From an uncultured Actinomycetospora sp. (GTDB taxonomy: Bacteria; Actinomycetota; Actinomycetes; Mycobacteriales; Pseudonocardiaceae): 5,051 nucleotides of DNA. Numbering within the stretch: position 1 is the stretch's first letter; every line of letters starts with the position of its first letter. Made by a program: the position numbers and the translations under genes. The notes beneath the pieces were generated by a model. It made no database searches. It was not told the origin of the DNA and worked only from the letters and a program-made list of their open reading frames with translations. The stretch spans positions 1-5,051 of the forward strand of contig CADCTH010000248.1 of assembly GCA_902805495.1 (NCBI GenBank). The letters are read 5' to 3'. Positions 4,248-5,051 of the stretch are shown here, piece by piece.

Positions 4248-5051
4248 GGGCGGGGCCTCTCGGCGAGGGCGGACACGACGAGGTCCGCGGCGGCCGGGTC
4301 GAGCAGACCGCCGGCGCGGGCGCGCTCGGCGGTGCGGCGGGCCAGGGCCCGGTAGAGCGGGGCCGCGTCCGGGGCGCGGTCGGAGAGGTGACGCAGGTGG
4401 GTCGCGATCGTGCCGGCGTCGCCGCGGACGACGGGGCCCGTGAGCGCGCGGTCGCCGTGGCGCAGGGCGTTGTCCAGCGCCGCGGACAGCAGGGGCGCGA
4501 GCACCCGCTCGGCGGGCTCGATGCCGGCGCCGCGGAGCAGGTCGGCGGCCTCGCTCACGAGCGTGACCAGGTGGTTCGCGCCGTGGGCCAGGGCCGCGTG
4601 GTAGAGCGGGCGCGCGGCCTCGGGGATGCGGACGGGCTCGGCGCCCATCTCGACGACCAGCGCCTCGCCGACCAACCAGGCGGCCTCGGCGTCCTCCAGC
4701 GGCCCCTCGGGCGCGGTGACGCCGACGCAGGCGCCGGACAGGCGCGCGACGTCCTCGGGGCGCCCGGTGATCGTCATGGCGGGGTGCAGGGCGATGGGCA
4801 GGACGTCGTGCTCGACGGCCGGGGCCAGCACGCCGACGCCGGCGGCCCCGCAGGTGTGGACGACGATCTGCCCGGGGCGCAGGCAGTCCGAGGCGGCGAG
4901 CCCGCGCACCAGGCCGGGCAGCACGTCGTCGGGCAGCGCGAGCAGGTCGAGGTCGGCGCGGCGCACGACCTCGTCGGGCGGGAGGATCTCGGCGCCGGGC
5001 AGGAGGGCCTGGGCGCGGGCCCGCGACGCGCGGGAGACCGCGGAGGCGGCG
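4244..5051 (-). CDS. Rossmann-like / DUF2520 domain protein, N-terminus beyond the right edge
   Basis: The frame is open from the window edge to the TGA at 4244-4246, giving 268 visible residues; only the N-terminal start, probably including the Gly-rich dinucleotide loop, is missing. The visible part begins with SRASRARAQALLPGAEILPP and DLDLLALPDDVLPGLVRGLA, the later strands of a Rossmann fold. It continues with IVVHTCGAAGVGVL and LPIALHPAMTITG, then the all-alpha DUF2520 domain with LYHAALAHGANHLVTL and ALTGPVVRGDAGTIATHL. It resembles M. tuberculosis Rv3603c, which also precedes panC. Such proteins look like ketopantoate-reductase or 6-phosphogluconate-dehydrogenase relatives. A redox role in making pantoate is an attractive but unproven inference from its place next to panC and panD. 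The stop overlaps the panC GTG start by 4 nt, so translation is probably coupled. HTCGAAG differs from the HTSGAHG/HTSGANG that I recall in relatives. A GTG at 4964-4966 is internal and is not the start. Confidence 0.88.
   Translation of the reverse strand, partial: AASAVSRASRARAQALLPGAEILPPDEVVRRADLDLLALPDDVLPGLVRGLAASDCLRPGQIVVHTCGAAGVGVLAPAVEHDVLPIALHPAMTITGRPEDVARLSGACVGVTAPEGPLEDAEAAWLVGEALVVEMGAEPVRIPEAARPLYHAALAHGANHLVTLVSEAADLLRGAGIEPAERVLAPLLSAALDNALRHGDRALTGPVVRGDAGTIATHLRHLSDRAPDAAPLYRALARRTAERARAGGLLDPAAADLVVSALAERPRP

Noticed and set aside
3300..4355. 351-codon plus-strand open frame
   Set aside because: It is antisense to panC, whose full motif set leaves no doubt about the coding strand.
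4964..4966. GTG as start of a 240-residue DUF2520 protein
   Set aside because: The same frame stays open and protein-like to the window edge, and starting here would delete much of the Rossmann-like domain.

Overview
The window is very G+C-rich bacterial DNA with near-saturated G/C at third codon positions, GTG starts and actinobacterial protein families (Lsr2, and PanD, PanC and CoaX of mycobacterial type). It most likely comes from a high-GC actinomycete. A Pseudonocardiales-like origin is a guess from the Lsr2 and Pan protein sequences and was not tested.

Right part (1884-5051, minus strand, transcribed right to left): a compact pantothenate/CoA gene cluster. It runs from a Rossmann-like/DUF2520 protein cut by the right edge, through panC (pantothenate synthetase) and panD (aspartate 1-decarboxylase), to coaX (type III pantothenate kinase family). 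The first two genes overlap by a GTGA, panC and panD are 1 nt apart, and panD and coaX are about 30 nt apart, so translational coupling and one mRNA are likely. PanD makes beta-alanine, PanC joins it to pantoate, and a pantothenate kinase would phosphorylate the product. However, CoaX has Thr where an active-site Asp is expected, so this copy may be inactive. The operon promoter lies beyond the right edge.

Middle (667-1743, minus strand): after a 140-nt gap comes a complete isochorismatase-like cysteine hydrolase with an intact Asp-Lys-Cys triad and a strong ribosome binding site. Next is lsr2, a nucleoid-associated xenogeneic silencer, with its own recognisable promoter. From memory, the order DUF2520-panC-panD-coaX-...-lsr2 matches the Mycobacterium tuberculosis Rv3603c-Rv3597c locus, except that the hydrolase sits where Rv3599c and lysS would be.

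Left part (1-670): decayed DNA. A plus-strand Crp/Fnr-family regulator (about 93-670) lacks its start and N-terminal end and needs at least one net frameshift, probably three indels, to be read through; it is best called a pseudogene. To its left (1 to about 95) a minus-strand frame reads as a convincing protein fragment that also lacks its 5' end. The two broken genes meet head to head near position 95, as expected if one deletion removed a divergent promoter region and both gene starts. The Crp remnant and lsr2 share the palindromic CTAG as their stop codons.

I found no tRNA, rRNA, CRISPR array, insertion sequence or wholly new system. The points most worth checking are the CoaX substitution, the deletion scar on the left, and the hydrolase-for-lysS difference.
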